Origin: Neptuniibacter caesariensis | Lineage (GTDB): Bacteria > Pseudomonadota > Gammaproteobacteria > Pseudomonadales > Balneatricaceae | Direction of reading: 5' to 3' | Assembly (NCBI RefSeq): GCF_000153345.1 | Contig: NZ_CH724127.1 | Span: 239,761-303,760, forward strand | DNA length: 64,000 nt | Shown: positions 38,330 through 48,126 of the stretch, piece after piece | How positions within the stretch are numbered: position 1 is the stretch's first letter | Layout: every line of letters starts with the position of its first letter | The notes under the pieces: model-generated | Told to the model about the DNA's origin: nothing | Seen by the model: the letters and a program-made list of their open reading frames with translations, nothing else | Database searches by the model: none | Position numbers and translations under genes: made by a program

Positions 38330-39724
38330 TTAGAGGTGTTCTTCTGCATACTCTGCCAGCCGGGACCTGAAAATTCCTTCCAGATGCACATTGGCTGCAC
38401 CTTCATAGTCCTTGAATCGTTCGACCAGATAGGTCAAACCGGAGGTTAGCGGCGTCAGGTAATTAGAATCAATCTGGGCAAGGTTACCCAAGCAGATGAT
38501 CTTAGAGCCTTTACCACATCGGGTTACAATCGTTTTCAGCTGGGATGGCGTCAGGTTTTGAGCTTCATCGAGCAATACGATCGCTTCTTGAATACTCCGT
38601 CCACGGATGAAATTAAGCGATTTAAACTGGATATTGGCTTTTTCAATCGCATATTTAACGCTGCTTTGAGGGCGTTCATCATGCTCATGCATCGCCTCCA
38701 GGTTATCCTGAATCGCACTCAACCAAGGTGTCATCTTCTCCTCTTCGGTACCCGGAAGGAAGCCGATATCTTCTGCTACGGGTGGAGTAGAACGAGTGAC
38801 AATGATTTTATTGTAGCGGCGTTGTTCAATAACCATCTCCAATGCGCAGGCCAGAGCAATCAGCGTTTTACCGGAACCTGCCGCACCATTTAGAATGACC
38901 AGATCCAGATCGGGATCAAGGACTGCATCCATCGCAAATGCCTGGAAAATATTGATCGGCTCAATTCCCCAGCAGTTTTGCTGCATCAATCGATCGACTC
39001 CCAAATCACGAAGCGTGATCTGTTCATCTCTAATTGTTGCTACCCGTGCAGCAAACTCTTCGGAATCATCGTAGATGTACTCACAAGGGTAAGTATTGGG
39101 TAACAGGCTTTTAGAGACCGTATGGTACGTATGGCTGCCCTCCTGGTAGCTCTTCACATCTTCGACCCGTTCCCAGAAATTGCCTTCCAGATTGTCGTGG
39201 CCAGCGGGAAGGAGATCAATATCTGAAACCAATTGGTCAGTACGATAATCTTCAACACGTTTTAAGCCTGCCCCCAGAGCTTTCAGGCGCATGTTGATAT
39301 CTTTGGTTACGAGGATAATTTCACGGTGCGGATTGGTTGCCTGAATGTGCAGAGCACAGTTAATAATATGGTTATCTTTATTTGAGTTTTGAGGCAAAAA
39401 ACCCTGTCTTGCTGTGAGCTCATGATCAGGGAAGATGCTCAATTGCCCTAGCTTCATTTCACTATTGGCAGCGGTTACCGGAATAACAATATCCACGCCT
39501 TTAGTGATGGTTGCGGCATCCTCTGCATGACTGAGTATTTCATCAATGGCACGAATCGCAGCACGTGCTTCCTGAGAAACATTTTTCTTTCTATCCTTAA
39601 TATCGTCTAACTCTTCAAGAACAGTCATCGGGATGGTGATGTCCTGCTCCTTAAATTCATAAAGACACTTCGGGTCGTGAAGCAATACGTTGGTGTCGAG
39701 AATATAGAGTTTAGAGGCGGTCAT
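38330..39724 (-). CDS. PIN-PhoH family ATPase
   Basis: This 464-residue protein has an N-terminal PIN nuclease domain (LDTNVLLHDP, about residues 9-18) with TVLEELDDIKD, and a C-terminal PhoH ATPase domain with Walker A GAAGSGKTL, LLDEAQNLTPSQLK (Walker B) and SKIICLGNLAQID. PIN-PhoH fusions (PhoH2 type) are RNA helicase/RNase proteins, often linked to RNA processing in stress. It is a monocistronic gene; yidD follows after a terminator. Confidence 0.9.
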   Translation of the reverse strand: MTASKLYILDTNVLLHDPKCLYEFKEQDITIPMTVLEELDDIKDRKKNVSQEARAAIRAIDEILSHAEDAATITKGVDIVIPVTAANSEMKLGQLSIFPDHELTARQGFLPQNSNKDNHIINCALHIQATNPHREIILVTKDINMRLKALGAGLKRVEDYRTDQLVSDIDLLPAGHDNLEGNFWERVEDVKSYQEGSHTYHTVSKSLLPNTYPCEYIYDDSEEFAARVATIRDEQITLRDLGVDRLMQQNCWGIEPINIFQAFAMDAVLDPDLDLVILNGAAGSGKTLIALACALEMVIEQRRYNKIIVTRSTPPVAEDIGFLPGTEEEKMTPWLSAIQDNLEAMHEHDERPQSSVKYAIEKANIQFKSLNFIRGRSIQEAIVLLDEAQNLTPSQLKTIVTRCGKGSKIICLGNLAQIDSNYLTPLTSGLTYLVERFKDYEGAANVHLEGIFRSRLAEYAEEHL

Positions 39725-40007
39725 AGCCGATTCCTTCTATAGCCGAGGGGAGTCTGACAAATCTGGGGAAGATTTGTTTGTACTGAAGACTGCAGGTGTT
39801 TGGGATTCTGCAGTCGTTCATTTGTTGGGTGGTAATACCGTGTGAACTGTTAGTCACTACCAAATCTCAGATCGATTCTGAACGACCGGCACTCATCTTT
39901 AGGCTGTCATACCTGCTGAGAGTGATGCCGATATCCTATAGATTAGTCTAGTAATACATAGGTTGCTGTATGATGACAAGAGGCAAATTTATTAGCAGGT
40001 GAAAATC

Positions 40008-40718
40008 ATGGCAATTGAGTCCATCGTTGTATTAACCGGTGCAGGTATTTCAGCGGAGTCAGGTATCAGAACATTCAGGGCAGCGGATGGGCTTTGGGAA
40101 GACCATCGTGTTGAAGATGTAGCCACGCCTGAAGCTTTTGTTCGTGATCCACGTTTGGTACACCGTTTTTACAACGAGCGCAGGAACCAACTTCTTTCTG
40201 ATGAAATAAAGCCAAATGCCGGGCATAAGGCGCTTGCTGAACTGGAAGCTAAATTTCCAGGTTCCTTTCTGCTGGTTACCCAGAATATTGATAACTTACA
40301 TGAAAGGGCGGGCAGCAAAAATCTACTGCATATGCACGGCGAACTTCTAAATTTGCGCTGTAGCGATTCAGGGGTTGTTTACCGGATTGAGGAGGAGAGC
40401 CTGCCTGAGGATATCTGCCAATGCTGTGGATCATCAGGCAACCTGCGACCAGATATCGTCTGGTTCGGTGAGATGCCAATGTACATGGATAGGATCTATA
40501 CTGCGTTGGAGGGCTGTGATCTGTTTATCTCCATCGGGACTTCAGGGCATGTATACCCGGCAGCTGGATTTGTTGAAGTGGCTAATGCCGCAGGTGCATT
40601 GACCGTTGAATTAAATCTTGAGCCTTCGCGAGTCGAATCCGCTTTTGATCATCATATTTACGGGCAGGGAACAGAGGTCGTGCCTGAGTTTGTGAATGAT
40701 ATTATCAGGCAGCTTTAG
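40008..40718 (+). CDS. cobB: NAD-dependent protein deacylase (CobB/SIR2)
   Basis: This 236-residue sirtuin has the NAD-binding [22 protein letters not shown], the catalytic HMHGEL and IVWFGEMP, with a zinc-like CxxC region (RCSDSG...CQCCG) as in E. coli CobB. It removes acetyl or succinyl groups from lysines, using NAD. The frame opens at a GTG at 39999; ATG 40008 follows AGGTGA at good spacing and is preferred. Confidence 0.93.
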   Translation: MAIESIVVLTGAGISAESGIRTFRAADGLWEDHRVEDVATPEAFVRDPRLVHRFYNERRNQLLSDEIKPNAGHKALAELEAKFPGSFLLVTQNIDNLHERAGSKNLLHMHGELLNLRCSDSGVVYRIEEESLPEDICQCCGSSGNLRPDIVWFGEMPMYMDRIYTALEGCDLFISIGTSGHVYPAAGFVEVANAAGALTVELNLEPSRVESAFDHHIYGQGTEVVPEFVNDIIRQL

Positions 40719-40731
40719 CTGCCTGATTTTT
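40704..40731 (+). terminator. Terminator overlapping the cobB stop codon
   Basis: ATCAGGCAGC and GCTGCCTGAT pair over ten positions around a four-base loop. The stop TAG lies at the loop edge, and TTTTT follows. A terminator that begins inside the last codons is compact but plausible. Confidence 0.8.
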
Positions 40732-40953
40732 AAGCATTTTTGGCTTTATTATAATTTGTTGTCTATATTTCTACTTAGATCTTCACTTAAGTAGTGCCGT
40801 TGTTACTTTCGTTGTCTGTGAATTTCTTCTACTAATCTATTGTCTTTGCCCCTCCGTAATTCACATAACGTTAACAACCGCTGGATAAGAATAAGGATGT
40901 TTAAATGAACCGTACGCTGTATCTGTGTTTCTCGGTTCATGGAGGTAGCTATT

Positions 40954-42345
40954 ATGATGACAGAACAATTTGTAAGCACCAGTATTACTCCTATTGATAG
41001 CCTGAATACGCTATCGCCTTATGAGGTTAATAAGCTGCAGGATGCCAGCCAGGGAGGTTTGTACAAACTCTTCAGACAATGCTCTTTGGCGGTACTGAAC
41101 ACAGGTAGTGAACTGGATAGTACCAAACAGGTACTGGATAAATTTTCCCGATTTGATATCCGGATCAGCCAGAAGCATCGCAGCGTCCAGTTGGAATTAG
41201 TCAATGCGCCGGCTACAGCATTTGTAAATGGTGAAATCATTACGGGTATCCGTGAGCACCTTTTCTCTGTGCTGCGGGATCTGCTCTATGTCGGGACAGA
41301 GCTTGATGTGTGTTGTCCGGGAGCTAACGAATCAGAAGCCACTACTAATATGGTTTTCCACATTTTACGTCACGCTGATGCCATCAGGCCGCATGTTAAG
41401 CCGGATCTAGTCGTGTGCTGGGGTGGACACTCGATCAACCGCGTTGAATATGATTACACTAAGAAAGTGGGCTATGAGATGGGCCTTCGTGGTTTGAACA
41501 TCTGCACGGGGTGCGGACCCGGCGCGATGAAAGGGCCCATGAAAGGTGCGACTATTTCTCATGCTAAACAGCGCATTAAAGACGGTCGTTATGTGGGCAT
41601 TTCTGAGCCGGGAATCATCGCCGCTGAAAGCCCTAACCCGATTGTTAATGAGCTGATTATCATGCCGGACATTGAAAAGCGTCTTGAAGCGTTTGTCCGT
41701 CTTGGTCATGGGATTGTGGTTTTCCCTGGTGGTGCGGGTACTGCTGAAGAGATCCTTTATATTCTTGGCATTCTCCTGCATGAAAAGAACCATAATCTGC
41801 CTTTCCCTCTGGTGCTCACAGGTCCTGCAGGAAGTGAGGCATACTTCGAGACAGTGGATAAGTTTATTCGTGCAACACTGGGTGATGCGGCGGCTGAACG
41901 TTATCAGATCGTTGTTGATGATCCCCATGAGGTAGCGGAAGTTATGCGTGATGGTCTCGAGCAGGTGACTCGCTATCGGAAAGCGACCAGCGAATCGTTC
42001 CACTATAACTGGCAACTGTATATTCCCGAAGCTTTCCAGCAGCCCTTTGAGCCAACCCACGAAAACATGGCCTCACTTAATCTGGTCCATGGATTACCCG
42101 ACTTTGAGTTAGCGGCAAATCTACGACAAGCGTTGTCCGGTATTGTGGCAGGGAATGTTAAAGAACCCGGTGTTCGTGCTATTGAAGAACATGGTCCGTT
42201 CGAAATCAGCGGAGAGACGTCGATTATGGAACCGATGGACCAATTACTCGCTTCGTTTGTTGAGCAGAGACGAATGAAGATCAACTATCAGGAATATCAG
42301 CCTTGTTACAAGATTAAACCCGCGGCTTTGGAAGAGGTTAGCTAA
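40954..42345 (+). CDS. ppnN: Nucleotide 5'-monophosphate nucleosidase PpnN
   Basis: This 463-residue LOG family protein resembles E. coli PpnN (YgdH). It has the Rossmann-like core with GGHSINRVEYDY, GCGPGAMKGPMKGAT and PGGAGTAEEILYILG (PGGxGTxxE). PpnN cleaves purine and pyrimidine monophosphates to base and ribose 5-phosphate, and in E. coli is stimulated by (p)ppGpp. The start at 40954 is a double ATG with GGAGG eight bases before it; an upstream ATG at 40939 lies before the RBS. Confidence 0.92.
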   Translation: MMTEQFVSTSITPIDSLNTLSPYEVNKLQDASQGGLYKLFRQCSLAVLNTGSELDSTKQVLDKFSRFDIRISQKHRSVQLELVNAPATAFVNGEIITGIREHLFSVLRDLLYVGTELDVCCPGANESEATTNMVFHILRHADAIRPHVKPDLVVCWGGHSINRVEYDYTKKVGYEMGLRGLNICTGCGPGAMKGPMKGATISHAKQRIKDGRYVGISEPGIIAAESPNPIVNELIIMPDIEKRLEAFVRLGHGIVVFPGGAGTAEEILYILGILLHEKNHNLPFPLVLTGPAGSEAYFETVDKFIRATLGDAAAERYQIVVDDPHEVAEVMRDGLEQVTRYRKATSESFHYNWQLYIPEAFQQPFEPTHENMASLNLVHGLPDFELAANLRQALSGIVAGNVKEPGVRAIEEHGPFEISGETSIMEPMDQLLASFVEQRRMKINYQEYQPCYKIKPAALEEVS

Positions 42346-42379
42346 TCCCTGCTTTATATGCTGCTACAAGTGAACAGGG

Positions 42380-43672
42380 TTATTGTTGGAAAAGCCGAAC
42401 ACAGTTTCGGCCGTCCGACTTAGCTTGGTACAGAGCTGAATCAGCAGCCAGTATAAGCTCTGATTGGCTCTCTCCATGCTGAGGGTAGCTGGCAATGCCA
42501 AAACTGCCTGTCACATGGATTGATTGTCCATCATAGTCTAAGAGCAGGTTTGCAAGTTTGGCCCGAAGGTTTTCCGCCAGGACCTGCATCTCTTGCCGAG
42601 TTGTGTTTGCGCTTATGAGTATGAATTCTTCCCCACCCCATCTAAACAGGTAGTCAGATACCCTTAGATTTTCAGTGAGAAATTTGGCTGTTTCTTTCAG
42701 GACATAGTCACCTGCCATATGCCCATACTGATCATTAATTGATTTAAAATAGTCGAAATCAAAAAAGCAAAGGCTGAGTGGTTGGTCATTACGTTGCGCA
42801 AAATTAAGCTGCTTATCAAAAATGCGTGTACATTCGCGACGGTTGCGAAGTTTTGTTAGCTCATCATAGGCAGCCAGTTCCTGAAGTTTGAACTCTTGTT
42901 GTTTGTAATCAGTAATGTCTTTGACCATTCCGGTGACGCGGATAGGTTCACCCTCTGATGTGCGAAGTGAAACTGAACCTAGGTCGTGTACCCAGATCAT
43001 ATGACCGTTGCGGTTACGCATACGATAGACCGCTTCATAGCGGTCACGTTTACCCTGGATATGTTCCTCCAAAGCTTGCAGCACCATCGGCTGGTCTTCT
43101 TCAAAAACATTGTTTTTCCAGGTATCCACTACTGGCTTCATCTCGTCAGGTCCGTAGCCCAGCATACGCTTCAGCTGCGGGCTGAAATAAACATGACCGC
43201 TACTTATGTCCCAATCCCATAAGCCGTCTGTACAGGAGTTTAAAGCTAACCAGATCTGTTCTTCACGACCTTGGACCTCGGCTTCCTGTTCACGGCGCCT
43301 GCTTATATCACGTGCGATAGAAAGGAAAAATTCGCAACCGTCATGGGTAAAAACGGATGTGTTTACTTCTACCGGCAGTTCCGTGCCATCTTTACGCATG
43401 TGCCGGCCAATAAAGGTGAATTGCTTATTCTGCCTGATTACTTCTGCGATACTGTGCCATTGCTGAATACCAATGACATCTTTCTGTAGGCTGAGGACCG
43501 AGTGATGAAGCAGTTCTTCTTCCTGCATCTGCAAGGCTTCGTAGCCTGCACGGTTGACCCATAATATATTTGAGGATGCAGGGTCGATCAGATAAACCCC
43601 ATCCATCAGATTGTTGCTAAGTAGGTCAAGGAGGGGAAGATCTTTTAGGCTTTTATCAATCGATGAGGTCAT
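42380..43672 (-). CDS. PAS-PAS-GGDEF diguanylate cyclase
   Basis: This 430-residue protein has a first PAS domain at about 15-125 (NNLMDGVYLIDPASSNILWVN), a second PAS/PAC at about 135-255 (TDGLWDWDISSGHVYFSP, YRMRNRNGHMIWVHD), and a GGDEF domain with RWGGEEFILIS. RVSD sits five residues before GGEEF, matching an inhibitory RxxD site. It makes cyclic di-GMP. There is no membrane span. It is a single gene. Confidence 0.9.
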   Translation of the reverse strand: MTSSIDKSLKDLPLLDLLSNNLMDGVYLIDPASSNILWVNRAGYEALQMQEEELLHHSVLSLQKDVIGIQQWHSIAEVIRQNKQFTFIGRHMRKDGTELPVEVNTSVFTHDGCEFFLSIARDISRRREQEAEVQGREEQIWLALNSCTDGLWDWDISSGHVYFSPQLKRMLGYGPDEMKPVVDTWKNNVFEEDQPMVLQALEEHIQGKRDRYEAVYRMRNRNGHMIWVHDLGSVSLRTSEGEPIRVTGMVKDITDYKQQEFKLQELAAYDELTKLRNRRECTRIFDKQLNFAQRNDQPLSLCFFDFDYFKSINDQYGHMAGDYVLKETAKFLTENLRVSDYLFRWGGEEFILISANTTRQEMQVLAENLRAKLANLLLDYDGQSIHVTGSFGIASYPQHGESQSELILAADSALYQAKSDGRNCVRLFQQ

Positions 43673-43856
43673 ATGAGCAACTGAAAAGGTGGTATGGCTG
43701 TAAAAATCTGATTTTTTACCGATACAACAGTATCAGTTTACAGTATTCTTATTTCAATTAGTCTAAAGGTACAATTTTTAGTAGGTTATTCTTGATAAGT
43801 GTCAGGAAAAACTTTTTTATCGCTTTAATTTACGTTGACTAGGGAGTGAACAGGAT

Positions 43857-44597
43857 ATGTTCAGGATCTGGCTGGTTACGCTCATGGTTGCTATCAGTCA
43901 CTCTGCATTTGCTCAGGAAGAGCTGGAGTATGCCTACCCGGATATTTCGGTCTGGACTACGCAGCGTGATGAAAAGGGTAAATTGAAAAACCCCTTAGTG
44001 AAGTTTGCAGAACCTCTTTTCAAAGCGGCTGGAATTCCATGGCATCCCAAGGATTATCCAGCCAAGCGTATGTTTGCCAATCTTCGTAATGGCACCTCTA
44101 AATTCTCAATGCTTGTGAACGCCAAATCGCTTTTACAGGATTGCTGTCTGGTCAGTAAAGAGCCGGTTGCTAAGGTAGAGATCAATATATTCTATCGTGA
44201 AGGTAGCGAACCTGTTGCATCGATAGAAGAGCTGCGTGGAAAGTCGGTTATTACCATTGCCGGCTACAGCTATGCAGGTTATCGAAAATACATTGATGAT
44301 CCTGACAACGGAATCACTAATATGTCGACCCAGGGGCACTTTTCCGCATTTGGCATGTTGCAAAGAGGGCGGGCCGAATATGTTTTGGATTATGCCTATC
44401 CTGCAGCAGAGGTATTGGCTGAGAATCCAATTTCTAATATCCGCTTTAGTACACTAAAACAGACTGACGTTTTTCTGATCCTGCATAAAGACTACCCTGA
44501 CGCAGAGAAAACCATGCGTAAGCTGGAAACTATAGCTGCGGGTTTGGAAAAATCACCCTATCTTTATTCTCCAGAATTAAGATTTGCGGCTGAGTAA
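43857..44597 (+). CDS. Periplasmic solute-binding-like protein
   Basis: This 246-residue exported protein (signal peptide MFRIWLVTLMVAISHSAFA) has the bacterial extracellular solute-binding family 3 fold pattern (PAKRMFANLRNGTSKFSMLV, then ELRGKSVITIAGYSYAGYR). Such proteins bind amino acids or other small solutes for uptake or signalling. No permease or ATPase gene is adjacent, so it may be an orphan or belong to a sensory system. Its 3' end overlaps the convergent putA by 21 bases. Confidence 0.8.
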   Translation: MFRIWLVTLMVAISHSAFAQEELEYAYPDISVWTTQRDEKGKLKNPLVKFAEPLFKAAGIPWHPKDYPAKRMFANLRNGTSKFSMLVNAKSLLQDCCLVSKEPVAKVEINIFYREGSEPVASIEELRGKSVITIAGYSYAGYRKYIDDPDNGITNMSTQGHFSAFGMLQRGRAEYVLDYAYPAAEVLAENPISNIRFSTLKQTDVFLILHKDYPDAEKTMRKLETIAAGLEKSPYLYSPELRFAAE

Positions 44598-47500
44598 TTC
44601 TCTGTTTCCTCCCTGAGCCGTGGTATTACGAGATACAGTCATTTCCCGGCTAAAACTTTTCAGATAGTTTGGGCCGCCTGCTTTAGGTCCTGTGCCGGAT
44701 AGGCCAATACCGCCAAACGGCTGTGAGCCGACAATAGCCCCTACCTGATCGCGGTTTATGTAGATGTTCCCTGCTTCAATGCCTGCAATGACTTTATTGA
44801 TGAAGTGATCATTACGGGAATGAATACCGAAGGTCAGGCCATAACCACTGCGATTAATCTCATTGATTACTCGATCGATATCTTCACGTGCATAGCGGAT
44901 GATATGTAACACGGGCCCAAAAACTTCGTCCGGAAGTTCATCTATTGAATGCAGCTTAATTAGGGTTGGAGGGACGAAATAGCCTTGATTGTGCTGTTCT
45001 TGGAGAGGAAGTTCGTGAATTAATTTATTCTGAGCACGGCAAAGCTCAATATGATCGAATAACCGATCCATTGCCGCTTTGTTAATGACAGGGCCAATGT
45101 CGGTATTTAGCTTTTCAGGCGAGCCGATGACCAGCGTGTCCATTGCACCAACCAGTCTGCGTTCGATCTGTTCGGCAATGTCTTCCTGCACATATAAAAC
45201 CCTGAGGGCTGAGCAGCGTTGTCCAGCACTGTTAAATGCAGATTGTATTACATCAAGAATGACCTGCTCAGGTAATGCGGTACTGTCCGCGATCATTGCG
45301 TTGATGCCACCGGTTTCAGCAATGAGCTTAGAGATAGCCCCGTCACCCCGGCTTGCTAATTGCTGTTGCAGCGCCATGGCAGTTTGGGTGGAGCCGGTAA
45401 AGGCAACCCCAGCGATTCTGCTGTCCTTTAACACCGCTTCAGCTTGCTCTCCCCGTTGGAAAGGAAGGAGTTGTAATGCATAGCCAGGTAAACCTGCGGT
45501 ATACCAAAGTTCAGTCGCCCGAAAGGCTATCAGTGATGTAACTGATGCAGGTTTCGCTATGACAGTATTGCCACATACCAGGGCGGCGGCTATCTGGCCT
45601 GTAAATATCGCCAGAGGGAAGTTCCATGGGCTGATACAGAGAAAGGTCCCCTGGCCTTGATAGCTAAGCGTGTTTTTTTCGCCTGTTACTGAAACCAGTG
45701 TCTCAGCGTGTAAACTCTGTTCAGCTAAGTTAGCGTAGTAGTAACAGAAATCGATCGCTTCGCGGATCTCGTTTAGTGCATCCCGCAAGGTTTTACCCGC
45801 TTCGTACATTAACAGGCAGGTTAGTTCTGCTTTGTTGTTCTGCAGTGTTTGCGCATAAGTCCGCAGCATATCGCAGCGCTGACTTAATGGGCTGTTTCTC
45901 CATTGGGGTAGGCTATATTCCGCAATACTCAGAGCTTGTTTGATCTGTTCAATACTCGCACCACTGTAGTAGCCAAGGGTTCTGTCTAATTGGTAGCTCG
46001 GGTAAATTGGCTGTAGCTGAACGCCTTCACTTATTTCACCGTCAATAATCGGTTGGCAATACCACTGTTTCGTCTTGTAGTGATTGATCGTTGTTTTCCA
46101 TGCTTCCCAGGTATCGAGGCTGCCAAGGTTCTCTCCTTGAGAATTATCACGCACCGGTAGATAAATCGCGTTAGGTTTCTTAATAACCGGTGAAACGATT
46201 GAACGTAGTATTTCCTGGGGTGATCGGGTGATCTCTTCAAGCGGAATATCGGAGTCATTAATCTGGAATACAAAGGAGGAATTGGCTCCATTTTCCAGTA
46301 AACGTCTTACTAAATAAGGCAGTAAGCTTGATTGGTTGCCTATAGGTGCATAGATGCGACATTTATAAGGTAAAGATCTCAGTATCAGCGCATATAAGCT
46401 ATCCCCCATGCCATGTAAGCGCTGGAACTCAAAGCTTTTATCTGAGTCAGTCTCTAAAATTTGCGCGATGCTCAGGGCGTTATGAGTGGCAAATTGTGGT
46501 AGCAGTAATGGGCTTTGAGCAGATAACAAAAAGCGGCTGCAAATCAGGTAAGAAAGATCTGTTGCGCTCTTGCTGGTATAGACAGGGTAATCTTCTATAC
46601 CTGCTTGCTGAGCCTTCTTGATCTCACTATCCCAATATGCGCCTTTTACCAGTCGAACGGGAATCTGAGTGTCGCAATCTTCGGCCAGTAGGGATAACCA
46701 ACGGAGCACAGGTAAGGCACGTTTACTGTAGGCCTGCACTGCAAGCCCCAGCTTTCCCCAGCCAGAGCAGAGTTCACTACGAAGCAACTGTTCAAAAATG
46801 AGAAGGGAAAGTTCTAATCGTTCTGATTCTTCCGCATCGATTGTGATGGCTATATCGAGTTGTCTTGCTGTGGCTAACAGTTGTAACAATCGATTAAACA
46901 GACTGCGCTGTATCTCTTCGAGATGGGCATTCTCTAATCTTGGGTGAAGTGCAGAGAGTTTGATTGAGATCGATGTATTCTGATCATGATTTTGTTCGCC
47001 AGCGGCCTGAATTGCTTCAAGGTAAGCTTTAAAATAATAATCGACATCAGAATCACAAATGGCCGCTTCACCGAGCATATCAAAAGAAAATGCGGTGTTG
47101 TCGATCGAGTAATCGCATCTCGAGCGTAGGGCGTCTTGTATAGTTTCAGCAAAAACAAACTGGTTACCCAGAATTTTCATCGCATAACTTATGGCTTTGT
47201 GTACACTTTGGTTTCCCAGCTTTTGTATCAGGCGTTGCGTTAGATTAGCGGATGAAACATCGGTTGATATGAGCTGCTGGCTCAGGGCAATTCCCCAAAG
47301 GGTAGTGTTACCGATCAGATCGATCTGCGGATCGGAGAGAAGTTTCTCAGGGATCAGACGCTCTAGTTTGTCCTCAATCAAAGATTCGGCGCTATCTGCA
47401 TCAGGTATACGCAAGAGTGCTTCAGCCAGTGATAAAAGTGCGATCCCTTCATCACTGTTCAGTCCGAACCGGCTCATCAGATCATTCACAGAGAGAAGGT

Positions 47501-47696
47501 CATGGGGAAGGCTGCGGATCTCTTCAATCCAGTTACGGGCATTTTGTTGAGCTTGAGTGCTTTTTGGAGCCGATATAAGTAACTGATCTACTAAGCTGTT
47601 TTCACTGTGGCAATAGTAATCAGAGATGGTTTGCCAGATCTCAGACTGCTGCGCGGGTGAAAACTCATTAGATAACAGTTCTTCTACTGAAAGCAT
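44577..47696 (-). CDS. putA: Bifunctional proline dehydrogenase/P5C dehydrogenase PutA (minimal type)
   Basis: This 1039-residue enzyme has a proline dehydrogenase barrel (SIKLSALHPR, RLVKGAYWDSEIKKAQ) and a P5C dehydrogenase domain (SPWNFPLAIFTGQIAAAL, FTGSTQTA, ETGGINAMI, catalytic Cys in SAGQRCSALR). It oxidises proline to glutamate with FAD and NAD+. It lacks the N-terminal ribbon-helix-helix DNA-binding domain of trifunctional PutA and the C-terminal extension of longer PutA proteins, so it should not repress its own gene. Its 3' end overlaps the binding protein gene by 21 bases in opposite orientation. Confidence 0.93.
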   Translation of the reverse strand: MLSVEELLSNEFSPAQQSEIWQTISDYYCHSENSLVDQLLISAPKSTQAQQNARNWIEEIRSLPHDLLSVNDLMSRFGLNSDEGIALLSLAEALLRIPDADSAESLIEDKLERLIPEKLLSDPQIDLIGNTTLWGIALSQQLISTDVSSANLTQRLIQKLGNQSVHKAISYAMKILGNQFVFAETIQDALRSRCDYSIDNTAFSFDMLGEAAICDSDVDYYFKAYLEAIQAAGEQNHDQNTSISIKLSALHPRLENAHLEEIQRSLFNRLLQLLATARQLDIAITIDAEESERLELSLLIFEQLLRSELCSGWGKLGLAVQAYSKRALPVLRWLSLLAEDCDTQIPVRLVKGAYWDSEIKKAQQAGIEDYPVYTSKSATDLSYLICSRFLLSAQSPLLLPQFATHNALSIAQILETDSDKSFEFQRLHGMGDSLYALILRSLPYKCRIYAPIGNQSSLLPYLVRRLLENGANSSFVFQINDSDIPLEEITRSPQEILRSIVSPVIKKPNAIYLPVRDNSQGENLGSLDTWEAWKTTINHYKTKQWYCQPIIDGEISEGVQLQPIYPSYQLDRTLGYYSGASIEQIKQALSIAEYSLPQWRNSPLSQRCDMLRTYAQTLQNNKAELTCLLMYEAGKTLRDALNEIREAIDFCYYYANLAEQSLHAETLVSVTGEKNTLSYQGQGTFLCISPWNFPLAIFTGQIAAALVCGNTVIAKPASVTSLIAFRATELWYTAGLPGYALQLLPFQRGEQAEAVLKDSRIAGVAFTGSTQTAMALQQQLASRGDGAISKLIAETGGINAMIADSTALPEQVILDVIQSAFNSAGQRCSALRVLYVQEDIAEQIERRLVGAMDTLVIGSPEKLNTDIGPVINKAAMDRLFDHIELCRAQNKLIHELPLQEQHNQGYFVPPTLIKLHSIDELPDEVFGPVLHIIRYAREDIDRVINEINRSGYGLTFGIHSRNDHFINKVIAGIEAGNIYINRDQVGAIVGSQPFGGIGLSGTGPKAGGPNYLKSFSREMTVSRNTTAQGGNRELLSRKS

Positions 47697-48126
47697 AGGC
47701 TTGGGGCCCTGGTAAATTTCCTCTCAGTTTAGACGAATAGAGGAAGAAAAGAATAATCCGACCTATAAAAAATAGATCGGTTTGGTCTTTTTTAACTAAG
47801 TAAATTAATAAGTTACTAACACGAGGGGGTGTTGTTTATAAATCACGAAATGGTGATCTGCCAAACCGGGGGGCATTTCAGGGCGTTGCTTCGTGTATAG
47901 ACAACAGGGTGAAAGAAAATAACGTAGCGAGGCAAGCCCTCGTGCCGAAATGACTAAACTATCGCTCGCAACAATGTTTTTTAAGTGAACGGTAACGTCG
48001 GCTATATGCCAGAAGTGGATCTGTTCTAGAATCTAGTAGCTAGAACCTAGAGTCTAAAATTCTGTTGGGAACTAATTACGCTATTTCTCGTTCTTAACTG
48101 AATTAACGCTATATAGGGTGAGGTTG
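47697..48126. other. Gene-free stretch between putA and the antiporter
   Basis: No gene is evident. It must hold the putA promoter (minus) and the antiporter promoter (plus). It contains an imperfect inverted repeat CCGACCTAT/ATAGATCGG (47758-47780, one mismatch) and the 7-bp tandem repeat listed separately. Confidence 0.6.
48025..48059. repeat. Five-copy 7-bp tandem repeat with CTAG cores
   Basis: From 48025 to 48059 the bases read as five heptads close to TCTAGAA: TCTAGAA, TCTAGTA, GCTAGAA, CCTAGAG, TCTAAAA. The first four hold CTAG at exact 7-bp steps (48026, 48033, 48040, 48047). The block is about 70 bases upstream of the antiporter start. CTAG is usually scarce in gammaproteobacterial DNA, so four phased copies are unlikely to be chance. 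Confidence 0.7.

Noticed and set aside
41407..42060. Reverse open frame of 217 codons inside ppnN
   Set aside because: It lies fully within a well-supported gene on the opposite strand and has no recognisable protein features.
44577..44597. Frameshift or misplaced stop in putA or the binding protein
   Set aside because: Both proteins have normal full-length ends, so the overlap is a genuine convergent arrangement.
47790..47820. Possible extra copy of the 16-bp motif upstream of putA
   Set aside because: TTAACTAAG and AAGTTACTAAC resemble parts of the motif but no full-length match is present.
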